Assembly: GCA_035937155.1 (NCBI GenBank)
Contig: DASYVJ010000018.1
Location: 1 to 64,000 of the forward strand
Length of the DNA stretch: 64,000 nt
Source: Palsa-870 sp035937155
Lineage (GTDB): Bacteria; Chloroflexota; Dormibacteria; Dormibacterales; Dormibacteraceae
Reading direction: 5' to 3'
Positions 10,695 through 18,820 of this stretch are shown here, piece by piece (position 1 is the first letter of the stretch; the number at the start of each line of letters is the position of its first letter). Position numbers and translations under genes: made by a program. The notes beneath the pieces were generated by a model that made no database searches, had not been told where the DNA came from, and saw only the letters and a list, made by a program, of their open reading frames with translations.

Positions 10695-11665
10695 TTCCCC
10701 ACCTCTGCCCGAATCTTACCGACGAGCTGATTCTCCACCGCATCCCGGGTCACCCGGATCGCGTTCTTCATTGCCCGAGCGTCAGACCGTCCGTGCGCGA
10801 TTACAGCGACGCCGTCGATTCCAAGTAGTGGCGCGCCGCCGAACTCGCGCCAGTCGATTCGAGCTCGCAGCTGCCGTACACCGGGCCGGATGAGCATGCC
10901 GCCAAGCTTGCCGCGCATGGTCTTGGGGATCTCGTCCCGAAGGTTGCGAAATAGGAATTCCGCGGTGGCCTCGGCCATCTTGATGGCGACGTTCCCGACA
11001 AAGCCATCCGCCACGATCACGTCGGCCTTTGCGCCATAGATGTCCTTCGGCTCGACGTTGCCGATGAAACCCTTGAGCGAACCGTTCAGGCGCTTGGCGG
11101 TCTCTCTGACGAGCTCATCGCCCTTACCTGCCTCTTCACCGTTGCTGAGCAGGCCGACGCGTGGGTTGGCCCGGCCGAGCATTTCGCGCGCGTAGACAGC
11201 GCCCATCAATGCGAACTGCACCATGTATTCGGGCTTTGAGTCGACATTAGCTCCGACGTCGACGAAGTAGGCGAAGCCTTCCTGGGTTGGCACGATGGAA
11301 CCCAGGGCAGGTCGCTCGACGCCCTTGATCCGTCCCTGGATGAGGAGCGCGGCCGCCATGATCGCGCCGGAGTTACCCGCTGATACCCATCCGTCAGCAC
11401 GGCCTTCCTTGCACATGCGCGCGCAGACGCTCATCGAAGAGTCGGGCTTCGACCGCACTGCCTGCGCGGGGTGCTCGTCCATCGTGATCGCCTGCGTACA
11501 AGGCACAAGCCGCAAGCGCGGATGCGAGTCCATCAGAGGCTGGACGGAAGACGGCAAGCCGACCAGGGAGATGTCTATTCCGTATTCGGTGGCGGCTTGC
11601 GAAGCTCCCTGCACGATCTGAGCCGGCGCGAAGTCGCCGCCCATGGCGTCGACCGCTATTCGCAT
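10691..11665 (-). CDS. plsX: Phosphate acyltransferase PlsX
   Basis: 324 aa. PlsX converts acyl-ACP to acyl-phosphate, the donor for PlsY in phosphatidic acid synthesis. It opens with the family signature MRIAVDAMGGDFAP and contains GWVSAGNSGAIMAAAL, GLLSNGEE and the C-terminal GAPLLGIDGVAVIAHG. It begins 9 bases after gyrB with a GGGA just upstream, and its end overlaps fabF. It is therefore part of a gyrB-plsX-fabF-gyrA unit in which lipid genes are inserted between the two gyrase subunits. Confidence 0.96.
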   Translation of the reverse strand: MRIAVDAMGGDFAPAQIVQGASQAATEYGIDISLVGLPSSVQPLMDSHPRLRLVPCTQAITMDEHPAQAVRSKPDSSMSVCARMCKEGRADGWVSAGNSGAIMAAALLIQGRIKGVERPALGSIVPTQEGFAYFVDVGANVDSKPEYMVQFALMGAVYAREMLGRANPRVGLLSNGEEAGKGDELVRETAKRLNGSLKGFIGNVEPKDIYGAKADVIVADGFVGNVAIKMAEATAEFLFRNLRDEIPKTMRGKLGGMLIRPGVRQLRARIDWREFGGAPLLGIDGVAVIAHGRSDARAMKNAIRVTRDAVENQLVGKIRAEVGK

Positions 11666-11674
11666 TCCCGAGGC

Positions 11675-13651
11675 TCAGATGTCGAGGTTGCGGACGCTCT
11701 TGGCGTGCGCCTGAATGAACTTCTTGCGCGGCTCCACGTCCGGCCCCATCAGCTTTTCGAAAATGTCGTTGACCGCTGCCGCGTCTTCCACGGTGACCTG
11801 GAGCAGCACGCGCGTGGCCGGGTTCATCGTCGTCTGCCACAGCTCCTCGGCATTCATCTCACCGAGACCCTTCATGCGCGCCGACTCGGCATTCTTGCCT
11901 AGCTGCCGGAGTGCCTTGTCGCGCTCGCCTTCGGAATGGCACCAGATGATCTGCTTGCCCTTGAACACCTTGAACAGCGGCGGCTGCGCCATGTACAGGT
12001 AGCCCTTCTCGATCACCTGCGGGAAGTAGCGATAGAAGAACGTGAGCAGGAGTGTGCGGATGTGGCTGCCGTCCACGTCTGCGTCAGTCATCGTGATCAC
12101 GCGGTGGTAGCGCATCTTCTCGACATTGAAGTTGTCGCCGACGCCGGCGCCCATCGCGGTAATCAGGTTGCGAATCTCGTCTGAGGTGAGCACCTTGTCC
12201 AGGCGCGCCTTCTCGACGTTCAGGATCTTGCCGCGCAGCGGCAGGATGGCCTGCGTCCGCCGGTCACGGCCACCCTTAGCGGTGCCGCCGGCCGAATCAC
12301 CCTCCACGATGTAGAGCTCACAGAACGCCGGATCCCGCTCGGAGCAATCGGAAAGCTTGCCGGGCAAAGTGCTGGACTCGAGCAGGCTCTTGCGCTGCAC
12401 CAGATCGCGGGCCTTGCGCGCCGCCTCACGAGCCCGCGCCGCGGTCAGCGACTTCTCGACGATGCGCCTGCCTTCGGATGGGTTCTCCTCGAGATACTGC
12501 GTCAGGCCTTCGGTCAGCGCAATCGACACGTGACCCTGCACCTCCGCGTTGCCCAGCTTGCCTTTCGTCTGCCCCTCGAACTGGGGGTCGATCACCTTGA
12601 CGCTGATCACCGCGGTCAAGCCCTCGCGCACGTCCTCTCCAGAGAGGTTGGGGTCCTGCTCTTTGAGAATCCCGGCCTTGCGCGCATACCGGTTGAGCAC
12701 GTTGGTCAGCGCCGAACGAAAACCTGTGAGGTGGGTGCCGCCTTCGATCGTGTGGATCGTGTTGGCGAAAGCGAGCACGTTCTCGACAAAGGTGTCGTTG
12801 TACTGGAGGGCGATCTCCACCTGAGTGCCCTCGACCTCGCGGTCGACGTAGAAAGGAATGTGGTTGACCACCTGCTTGTCTCGGTTGAGGGCGCCGACGA
12901 AGGAAACCACTCCGCCTTCGAAGTAGAAGGTGTTGGTGAAGCCGACGTTCTCGTCCGCAAGCGCGATCTCGAGCCGCTTGTTGAGGTACGCCATCTCGCG
13001 CAGGCGGCGCTGGATGATCTCGCGGTCGAACTTGGTGTCTGGGAAGATCTCTGGGTCCGGCCAGAACCGGACGATCGTGCCGGTGTGGTCCGTCTTGCCC
13101 ACGACCTTGACCGAGCCGTTCGGCACCCCGCGCTCGAAATCCATGTTGTAGACCTTGCCCCCGCGATGGACCCAGACCTGGAGCTTCTCGCTGAGGAAGT
13201 TCACCGCCGAGACGCCCACGCCGTGCAGTCCGGATGACACCTTGTAGCCGCCCCCGCCGAACTTGCCGCCCGCGTTCAGGCGCGTCAGGACCAGCTCAAG
13301 CGCTGAGAGGCCCTCTTTCTTGTGGATGTCGACCGGGATGCCGCGGCCGTTGTCCTCGACCTGGACGCTGCCGTCGGCGTAGAGGGTGACCATGATCTCG
13401 GTGGCGTAGCCGGCCAGGGCTTCGTCGACGGCGTTGTCCACCACCTCGTAGACCAGGTGGTGCAGGCCGGTCGAGGAGGTCGAGCCGATGTACATGCTCG
13501 GACGCCGCCGCACATGCTCCCGGCCCTCCAGGACCTGGATCTGCTCGGCGGTATAAGCGACGTCCGCGCCTAAGGGGTGGGGCCTGCCGTTTTTGGCGTT
13601 CACATGGCGCGCGCCCGGCTGCTCCGGCAAGGGGTTTTTGGCCGCCGTCAC
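11675..13651 (-). CDS. gyrB: DNA gyrase subunit B
   Basis: 658 aa, the short GyrB form without the enterobacterial insertion. It is the ATPase and cleavage-metal subunit of gyrase. GHKL ATP-site motifs are EVVDNAVDEAL, VEDNGRGIPV and LHGVGVSAVN; the TOPRIM domain shows EGDSAGG and DADVDGSHIRTLLL. The GTG at 13651 is the first start, with GGGAGGG about 12 bases before it; another GTG at codon 17 is possible because the conserved part begins near residue 32. It leads the gyrB-plsX-fabF-gyrA operon. Confidence 0.96.
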   Translation of the reverse strand: MTAAKNPLPEQPGARHVNAKNGRPHPLGADVAYTAEQIQVLEGREHVRRRPSMYIGSTSSTGLHHLVYEVVDNAVDEALAGYATEIMVTLYADGSVQVEDNGRGIPVDIHKKEGLSALELVLTRLNAGGKFGGGGYKVSSGLHGVGVSAVNFLSEKLQVWVHRGGKVYNMDFERGVPNGSVKVVGKTDHTGTIVRFWPDPEIFPDTKFDREIIQRRLREMAYLNKRLEIALADENVGFTNTFYFEGGVVSFVGALNRDKQVVNHIPFYVDREVEGTQVEIALQYNDTFVENVLAFANTIHTIEGGTHLTGFRSALTNVLNRYARKAGILKEQDPNLSGEDVREGLTAVISVKVIDPQFEGQTKGKLGNAEVQGHVSIALTEGLTQYLEENPSEGRRIVEKSLTAARAREAARKARDLVQRKSLLESSTLPGKLSDCSERDPAFCELYIVEGDSAGGTAKGGRDRRTQAILPLRGKILNVEKARLDKVLTSDEIRNLITAMGAGVGDNFNVEKMRYHRVITMTDADVDGSHIRTLLLTFFYRYFPQVIEKGYLYMAQPPLFKVFKGKQIIWCHSEGERDKALRQLGKNAESARMKGLGEMNAEELWQTTMNPATRVLLQVTVEDAAAVNDIFEKLMGPDVEPRKKFIQAHAKSVRNLDI

Positions 13652-13671
13652 CGGTAAAAAGGCCCTCCCAG

Positions 13672-13693
13672 CGTGGGGAACTCGTGGGGAACT
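13672..13693. repeat. Perfect 11-bp tandem repeat in the gyrB leader
   Basis: CGTGGGGAACT occurs twice back to back (13672-13682 and 13683-13693). The period of one helical turn and the position 20-42 bases before the gyrB start suggest a regulatory site for gyrase expression; this is inference. Confidence 0.6.
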
Positions 13694-13727
13694 ACTGGGC
13701 AGAGTTTCAGACCACTAATTTTACCTG

Positions 13728-13743
13728 ATTTCGAATTCGAAAT
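13728..13743. promoter_or_regulatory. Perfect 16-bp palindrome upstream of gyrB
   Basis: ATTTCGAATTCGAAAT is fully self-complementary and unusually AT-rich for this window. It lies 77-92 bases before the gyrB start and 28 bases beyond the gcvPB stop, so it can only serve gyrB. It may be an operator for a dimeric repressor or part of the promoter region. Confidence 0.5.
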
Positions 13744-13770
13744 GGGCTTGCGGGAGGGCCCTTAACAGGC

Positions 13771-15258
13771 CTAGTTCTCGGCCCGTTTCCAGCGCAGGAT
13801 GGGATCCTCGCTCTGACCCTGAAGGTAGGCGTTGATCCGGCGGGCCGCGGCCACCTCGTCCAGGCGTCCAACGGGCATGTTTTGGGGCGCGTCATGGAGT
13901 GCCTGGGGGTTGGTTTTGGCCAACCCGACGATCTCCTTGATGGCCGCCGCAAAGGCGTCGAGAGTGGCCTTGCTCTCGGTTTCGGTGGGCTCGACCATGA
14001 TCGCCTCTGTCACGACCAGCGGGAAATAGACGGTCGGAGCGTAGAAATCCCGATCCAGGAGGGCTTTGGCTATGTCGAGGGCCCGTATGCCGTCCGCGGC
14101 GAGGTGGTGGGCGCTCGCGACGAACTCGTGCATGCAGGGGCCCTCGTGCGGCATCTCGAGGTCGCTCTCGACCTGCTTGCGCAGGTAATTGGCGGAGAGC
14201 ACCGCGTCACGCGACGCCTGCGTGAGGCCATCGCCGCCCATGGCCACGATGTAGGCATAGGCACGGACGAGCATGCCGAAGTTCCCGTAGAAGCTGCGCA
14301 CCCGGCCGATCGACCTGGGGCGCTTGAAATCCAGCGCGAGATGCCCGTTGGTGCGCTCCACGGTCGGCGTGGGCAGGAACGGGACGAGCTCGGCCTTCAC
14401 GCCGACCGGGCCGGCGCCCGGCCCACCACCTCCGTGCGGTGTGGTGAAGGTCTTGTGCAGGTTCATGTGGACCGCGTCGAAGCCCATGTCGCCGGGGCGG
14501 CAGATGCCCATAAAGGCGTTCAGATTGGCCCCGTCGTAGTAGAGCATGGCTCCGGTGGCATGCACCATCTCCGCTATATCCAGTATCTCTCGCTCGAAGA
14601 GCCCCAAGGTATTGGGGTTCGTGAGCATGAGCGCAGCCACGCGCGGCGAGAGCTTGGACTCCAGGTCGGCGATGCTGATCCGGCCGTCGCGACCGGACTT
14701 GACCTCGACCACCTGGAAGCCGCTAAGGGCTGCGCTGGCCGGGTTGGTGCCATGCGCCGAATCGGGGACCAGGACCTCGGTCCGGGCATCTCCGCGGGAG
14801 TGGTGGTACGCCTTGATCATCCGGAGCGCCGTCCACTCGCCATGTGCGCCGGCCGCCGGCTGCAGGGTCACTCGTTCCACCCCGACCACCGCGCATAGCG
14901 CACGCTCCAGGCGCCACATCAGCTCGAGCGCGCCCTGCACTGTGTCCTCGTCTTGGTACGGATGCAGTCCGGCGAACCCCGGCAGAGCCGCAGCGGCCTC
15001 GTTGACGACGGGGTTGTACTTCATCGTGCAGCTGCCCAGCGGGTAGAACTGCTCGCTGATCGAGTAGTTCATCGAGGCGAGCCGGCTGTAGTGCCGCATG
15101 ATCTCGGGTTCGCTGAGCCGCGGCAGGTCGGGCGGCTGCGTGCGCAGGAGATCTGCGGGCAGCAGCTGTGACGGCTCGGGTGCGGTCACGTCCGCGTCGG
15201 GCAGGCGAGGCGCGCGGGCGTTCGGGCGGCTCTTTTCGAAACTCAGGAGCTCGGTCAC
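13771..15258 (-). CDS. gcvPB: Glycine dehydrogenase (decarboxylating) subunit 2
   Basis: 495 aa, the C-terminal half of the P-protein in the two-subunit form. P-protein decarboxylates glycine and passes aminomethyl to lipoylated GcvH. The PLP-binding Lys is in NLHKTFTTPHGGGGPG, and the family motifs QFYPLGSCTMKYNP and DGANLNAFMG are present. The start GTG overlaps the gcvPA stop as GTGA. It is the last gene of the sigma-like-gcvT-gcvH-gcvPA-gcvPB operon. Confidence 0.96.
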   Translation of the reverse strand: MTELLSFEKSRPNARAPRLPDADVTAPEPSQLLPADLLRTQPPDLPRLSEPEIMRHYSRLASMNYSISEQFYPLGSCTMKYNPVVNEAAAALPGFAGLHPYQDEDTVQGALELMWRLERALCAVVGVERVTLQPAAGAHGEWTALRMIKAYHHSRGDARTEVLVPDSAHGTNPASAALSGFQVVEVKSGRDGRISIADLESKLSPRVAALMLTNPNTLGLFEREILDIAEMVHATGAMLYYDGANLNAFMGICRPGDMGFDAVHMNLHKTFTTPHGGGGPGAGPVGVKAELVPFLPTPTVERTNGHLALDFKRPRSIGRVRSFYGNFGMLVRAYAYIVAMGGDGLTQASRDAVLSANYLRKQVESDLEMPHEGPCMHEFVASAHHLAADGIRALDIAKALLDRDFYAPTVYFPLVVTEAIMVEPTETESKATLDAFAAAIKEIVGLAKTNPQALHDAPQNMPVGRLDEVAAARRINAYLQGQSEDPILRWKRAEN

Positions 15259-16547
15259 GATTCGATCGCCGCCACCAGCTCGTCGAGGGCGCGAGGGTCG
15301 TTGACCTCGGTGCAGGTGAACGTCAGGACCCCCTTGAGCTCGCGAAACCAGCGGTGGACGTCCAGCGGGCCCAGAATGCCCTTTTTGGCGAGCTTGCGGA
15401 GGACTGCCGGCCCTTTCGGGACGCGCATCGGAAACTCGTTCCAGAACTGCCGCTCCGGAAACGCAGGCTCCCAGCCGGGAAGCGCCGCCAGCCGTTCCGA
15501 CAGCAAGTGAGCGCGCTTGAAGCTGACCTCGGCGACCTGGCGCAGGCCCTCCGGGCCCATGTAGGTCATGTACACGCTTGCGGCCAGCGCGCAGAGCGAG
15601 TGGTTGGTACAGATGTTGGACGTAGCCTTCTCCCGGCGGATGTGCTGCTCGCGTGCGGCCAGCGCCAGGGTGAATCCGCGACGGCCCTGGTGGTCGTATG
15701 CGCTGCCGACCAGCCGGCCCGGCAGGCGGCGTACGAGCTCGCGACGGCAGGAGATGAAGCCGACGTGCGGCCCTCCGTAGCTGGGGCTCAAGCCCAACTG
15801 CTGGCCCTCTCCGACAGCGATGTCAGCGCCGTACTGGCCGGGCGGCGCGAGGACGGCCAGGCTGATCGGGTCGACGCAGGCGATGGCGAGGGCGCCAGCC
15901 GCGTGCGCGCTCTCCGTGAGCGTCTTGGCGTCGACCAGGAGGCCGAGAAAGTCTGGCTGCTGGAAGATCACCGCGGCGGTCTTCGGCCCGGGTTCCGTGC
16001 CTTTGCGCACCTTCATCCCGCGCCCGTCGCTGAAGGCGCGAAGGACCTCCAGGTACTCGGGATGCAGATATCCCGCCACCACGACCTCGTCGCGACCGGT
16101 GTGAACGTGGGCCATCATCGCCGCCTCGGCCACGGCCGTAGCGCCGTCGTAAAGCGATGCATTGGCCACGTCGAGCGCGGTCAGCTCTGCGATCAACGTC
16201 TGGAACTCGTAGATGGCCTGCAGCGTGCCCTGGCTCGCCTCGGGCTGATAAGGCGTGTAAGCCGTGTAGAACTCGGGTTTCGAGGTCACGGCGGCAACGG
16301 CAGCCGGGATGAAGCGTCGATAAACTCCGCCGCCGCGAAATGTCAGCCGGTCGGGGAAGACGCGATTCCGGGCCGCGAGCGAGGCAATCTGAGACATCGT
16401 TTCGTATTCCGAGAGCCCGGCCGGAAGCTCCAGTTCCTTGATCCGGAGCGAGCGAGGGATGTCAAGCAGCAGGTCGTCCATGGACTGGACGCCGATCGCC
16501 TCCAGCATCGACGCGCGATCCTCTTCGGAATGGACGAGATAGGGCAC
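15255..16547 (-). CDS. gcvPA: Glycine dehydrogenase (decarboxylating) subunit 1
   Basis: 430 aa, the N-terminal half of the P-protein. It has the characteristic MPYLVHSEEDRASMLEAIG opening, FRGGGVYRRFIPA, YTPYQPEASQGTLQ, and TSNICTNHSLCALAASVY near residue 330. It has no PLP lysine of its own; the active site forms with subunit 2. The GTG start shares one base with the gcvH stop (TAGTG) and its end overlaps gcvPB by 4 bases. Confidence 0.96.
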   Translation of the reverse strand: MPYLVHSEEDRASMLEAIGVQSMDDLLLDIPRSLRIKELELPAGLSEYETMSQIASLAARNRVFPDRLTFRGGGVYRRFIPAAVAAVTSKPEFYTAYTPYQPEASQGTLQAIYEFQTLIAELTALDVANASLYDGATAVAEAAMMAHVHTGRDEVVVAGYLHPEYLEVLRAFSDGRGMKVRKGTEPGPKTAAVIFQQPDFLGLLVDAKTLTESAHAAGALAIACVDPISLAVLAPPGQYGADIAVGEGQQLGLSPSYGGPHVGFISCRRELVRRLPGRLVGSAYDHQGRRGFTLALAAREQHIRREKATSNICTNHSLCALAASVYMTYMGPEGLRQVAEVSFKRAHLLSERLAALPGWEPAFPERQFWNEFPMRVPKGPAVLRKLAKKGILGPLDVHRWFRELKGVLTFTCTEVNDPRALDELVAAIES

Positions 16548-16918
16548 TAGGCGGCCTCCGTCACCTTCTTGTAGGCCGCCTCGTCAAGCAGGTCCGCAGG
16601 GAGCTCACCGGTGATCTCCACCTTCATGATCCATCCGTCCCCGTAGGGATCCGAGTTGACCAGCTCTGGCTTGGCCGTCAGCTTGTCGTTGACGGCGCTC
16701 ACCTTTCCTGCGACCGGTGAGTAGAGGTCGCTTGCAGCCTTGACCGACTCCACTACCCCGAAGCTCTCACGCAAGGCGAGCTTGCGGCCTGGGCTGGGCA
16801 GCTCGAGGAAGACGACGTCGCCGAGCTGCGATTGAGCGAAGTCGGTGATGCCGACCGTGACGGTCGTGCCGTCGACCGTGACCCACTCGTGCGTCTTGGT
16901 GTAGCGGCGGTCAGCCAT
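16547..16918 (-). CDS. gcvH: Glycine cleavage system H protein
   Basis: 123 aa, typical length. It is the lipoyl-carrying shuttle between P, T and L proteins; lipoate attaches to Lys60 in VVESVKAASDLYSP. The start ATG has a strong Shine-Dalgarno (GAGGAGGAG, 5 bases upstream). It lies between gcvT (33 bases upstream) and gcvPA (one-base overlap). No L-protein or lipoate synthase gene is in the window. Confidence 0.96.
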   Translation of the reverse strand: MADRRYTKTHEWVTVDGTTVTVGITDFAQSQLGDVVFLELPSPGRKLALRESFGVVESVKAASDLYSPVAGKVSAVNDKLTAKPELVNSDPYGDGWIMKVEITGELPADLLDEAAYKKVTEAA

Positions 16919-16951
16919 TGGAGCTCCTCCTCGCTGAATGCGGCGGCCGGA

Positions 16952-18082
16952 TCAAGTCTTGGCCGGGGCGACCGCCGATCGCGCCGAACCGCGGTAGAAA
17001 GGAAGCTTCACCACCTCGGCCGGGGCTTCTCGACCTCGAACCTCGACCGCGACCTTATCCCCGACCCGCAATGATGGGCCTTCCACCAGTGCCAGCGCGA
17101 TCGGGTGACCGAGGAAGAACGAATGCGTGCCGCTGGTGACCGTCCCGACGCGCTGACCGCCGTGACTCACGGCCGCCCCGTGGCGCGGAATGTTGCCGGC
17201 GTCGGTCTGCAGGCCGATGAGACTGCGCTTCACGCCCTGCTCTTTGACTTTGGCCAGAGCGTCGCGGCCGATGAAATCCGCTTTGCCCAGCTTCACCGTC
17301 CAACCGAGGCCCGCCTCGTACGGAGTGACAGTCTCGTCCATGTCATTCCCGTACAGGCGAAGGGCGGCTTCGAGGCGCGTGGCGTCGCGGGCGCCGAGGC
17401 CCGCCGGCAGCACGCCCTCGGCCTTTCCCTCGGCCAAGATGGCGTCCCAGACGTCTCCCACGCGACCTGACTCGATGAAGAGCTCGAAGCCGTCTTCTCC
17501 CGTGTAACCGGTTCGCGAGATAAGGGCCGCTACGCCGGCGACCTTGCCCGCTCGAAAGCCGAAGTACGGGATGTCATCGGTTTCTGACGAGCCCTGCGGC
17601 AGCAGGTCGTGGGCCCGCGGACCCTGGAATGCGATGAGGCTCATGTCCTGCGTGTGGTCTTCAAGCGTCACGCCGCTGGCGAGGTGCGTGCGCATCCAGG
17701 CCGTGTCTTTCTCACGGTTCGCGGCATTGACCACGACGAGGAAGCGATTCTCGTCCTCGCGATAGACGACGAGGTCATCGATGACCCCGCCATCCTCCTT
17801 GCACATGAGCGTGTACATGGCGTGGCCGCCGGCCAGCGGAGCCAAATCATTGGTCATCAGATGCTGCAGGTAGGCCTCCGCACCAGAGCCTTCGACCACG
17901 AGCCGCCCCATGTGCGAGATGTCGAAAAGTCCGGCGACCTTCCGCACCGCGAAATGCTCGTCCCGGATCGACGTGTACTGCTGCGGCAGCTCCCAGCCTC
18001 CGAAGTCGACCATGCGGCCGCCGAGGGCAACGTGACGGTCGAAAAGGGGCGTCCGGCTTGGCGCGCTACCGGCCAAATTCAA
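16952..18082 (-). CDS. gcvT: Aminomethyltransferase, glycine cleavage T protein
   Basis: 376 aa from the TTG at 18082. It transfers the methylene group from GcvH to tetrahydrofolate. Visible family motifs are TPLFDRHVALGGRMVDFGGW, LFDISHMGR, ISRTGYTGEDGFEL and GLGARDATRLEAALRLYGND. A longer frame to 18145 lies inside the sigma-like gene and is unlikely. TTG at 18076 is an equal alternative. Either way the start overlaps the end of the upstream sigma-like gene, so the two are probably coupled. No glycine riboswitch was seen upstream of this unit. Confidence 0.93.
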   Translation of the reverse strand: MNLAGSAPSRTPLFDRHVALGGRMVDFGGWELPQQYTSIRDEHFAVRKVAGLFDISHMGRLVVEGSGAEAYLQHLMTNDLAPLAGGHAMYTLMCKEDGGVIDDLVVYREDENRFLVVVNAANREKDTAWMRTHLASGVTLEDHTQDMSLIAFQGPRAHDLLPQGSSETDDIPYFGFRAGKVAGVAALISRTGYTGEDGFELFIESGRVGDVWDAILAEGKAEGVLPAGLGARDATRLEAALRLYGNDMDETVTPYEAGLGWTVKLGKADFIGRDALAKVKEQGVKRSLIGLQTDAGNIPRHGAAVSHGGQRVGTVTSGTHSFFLGHPIALALVEGPSLRVGDKVAVEVRGREAPAEVVKLPFYRGSARSAVAPAKT

Positions 18083-18731
18083 CGCGCTCGTCGTTATCGA
18101 AGTCGATCGCCGCGGGATCGATGAACTCGAGCATCTCTTCGTCATATTGACGGCGTGCGTCGGCGACCACGCGGGAGACGTAGCGAGTCCGCTCCACGGT
18201 CCATTCGAGCTTTTCCGCCAGCTCGTCCTCAGTCGGAGTACGCTCGAGCAACCGGCGCATGAGCAGCTCGGTGCGCTCGTAATCAGTTGCCGCCGTCACG
18301 AGCAGCTCCGCGTCGCGCACGGCGGCCGCCTCTGACGCGATGGCCGCGTCCATCTGCCGGGCGGCGTGCTGCTCGGCGAAATCGACGAAGTCGGTCTCGC
18401 CGCTCGTGGCGAAAGAGCGAACCGCCTCGACGAGTCCGATCGATCCTTCCTGGACCAGGTCCGGCATCGACAGGCCCTGCTCGTCTCGTGTGGCCGCGAG
18501 CCGCATGACCAGGCCGAGATTCACAGCCACGAGGCGCTCCTGGCTAGCCCTGTCGCCGAGCCCGGATCGCTCCAGCAGTCGCTCCTGCTCGCCGTCGCCG
18601 AGCGGTCTGGTCGTCTGTACCTGCCGGAGCAGGTCGCCCATTGTCTCGGCATCGCTGTCGCCCGTGTCCGCGCGTGGCGCATCGTCGTGCTGGTTGCGGC
18701 TTACCCCCATGCGCTCGATTTTACGACGCAC
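18066..18731 (-). CDS. Sigma-70-like protein lacking region 4
   Basis: About 221 aa. Residues near 62-135 match sigma region 2: NLGLVMRLAAT, then the core-binding LVQEGSIGLVEAV. Where region 2.3-2.4 normally has FSTYATWWIRQAI, this protein has FVDFAEQHAARQMDAAI, losing the aromatic residues used for promoter melting. Region 3 follows (RRLLERTPTEDELAEKLEWT). The protein then stops after an acidic tail, with no region 4 for -35 binding. The start is uncertain: GTG at 18731 has GGAAGGGGAAG upstream; ATG at 18710 is the alternative. It overlaps gcvT and leads that operon. It may bind RNA polymerase core without being a normal sigma factor (inference). Confidence 0.7.
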   Translation of the reverse strand: MRRKIERMGVSRNQHDDAPRADTGDSDAETMGDLLRQVQTTRPLGDGEQERLLERSGLGDRASQERLVAVNLGLVMRLAATRDEQGLSMPDLVQEGSIGLVEAVRSFATSGETDFVDFAEQHAARQMDAAIASEAAAVRDAELLVTAATDYERTELLMRRLLERTPTEDELAEKLEWTVERTRYVSRVVADARRQYDEEMLEFIDPAAIDFDNDERVEFGR

Positions 18732-18808
18732 CTGGAGCGCTTCCCCTTCCGGCTGCCTCCCGGGCCTATGTTCCACGTTTTACATCGGCACCCGGCATCC
18801 AGGATTGC

Positions 18809-18814
18809 CATACT
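18809..18814 (+). promoter_or_regulatory. -10-like hexamer, leaderless start of the NfeD gene
   Basis: CATACT lies six bases before the ATG at 18821, so a transcript would begin at or next to the start codon. There is no convincing -35 and no clear Shine-Dalgarno. Confidence 0.4.
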
Positions 18815-18820
18815 CGGGAC

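Noticed and set aside
18769..18784. parS-like site TGTTCCACGTTTTACA before the NfeD gene
   Set aside because: It matches 12 of 16 bases of the common parS, but the right half-site is poor and no second site was found in the window.
18732..18820. Glycine riboswitch before the gcv operon
   Set aside because: The divergent gap is only about 90 bases and shows no tandem aptamer pattern.
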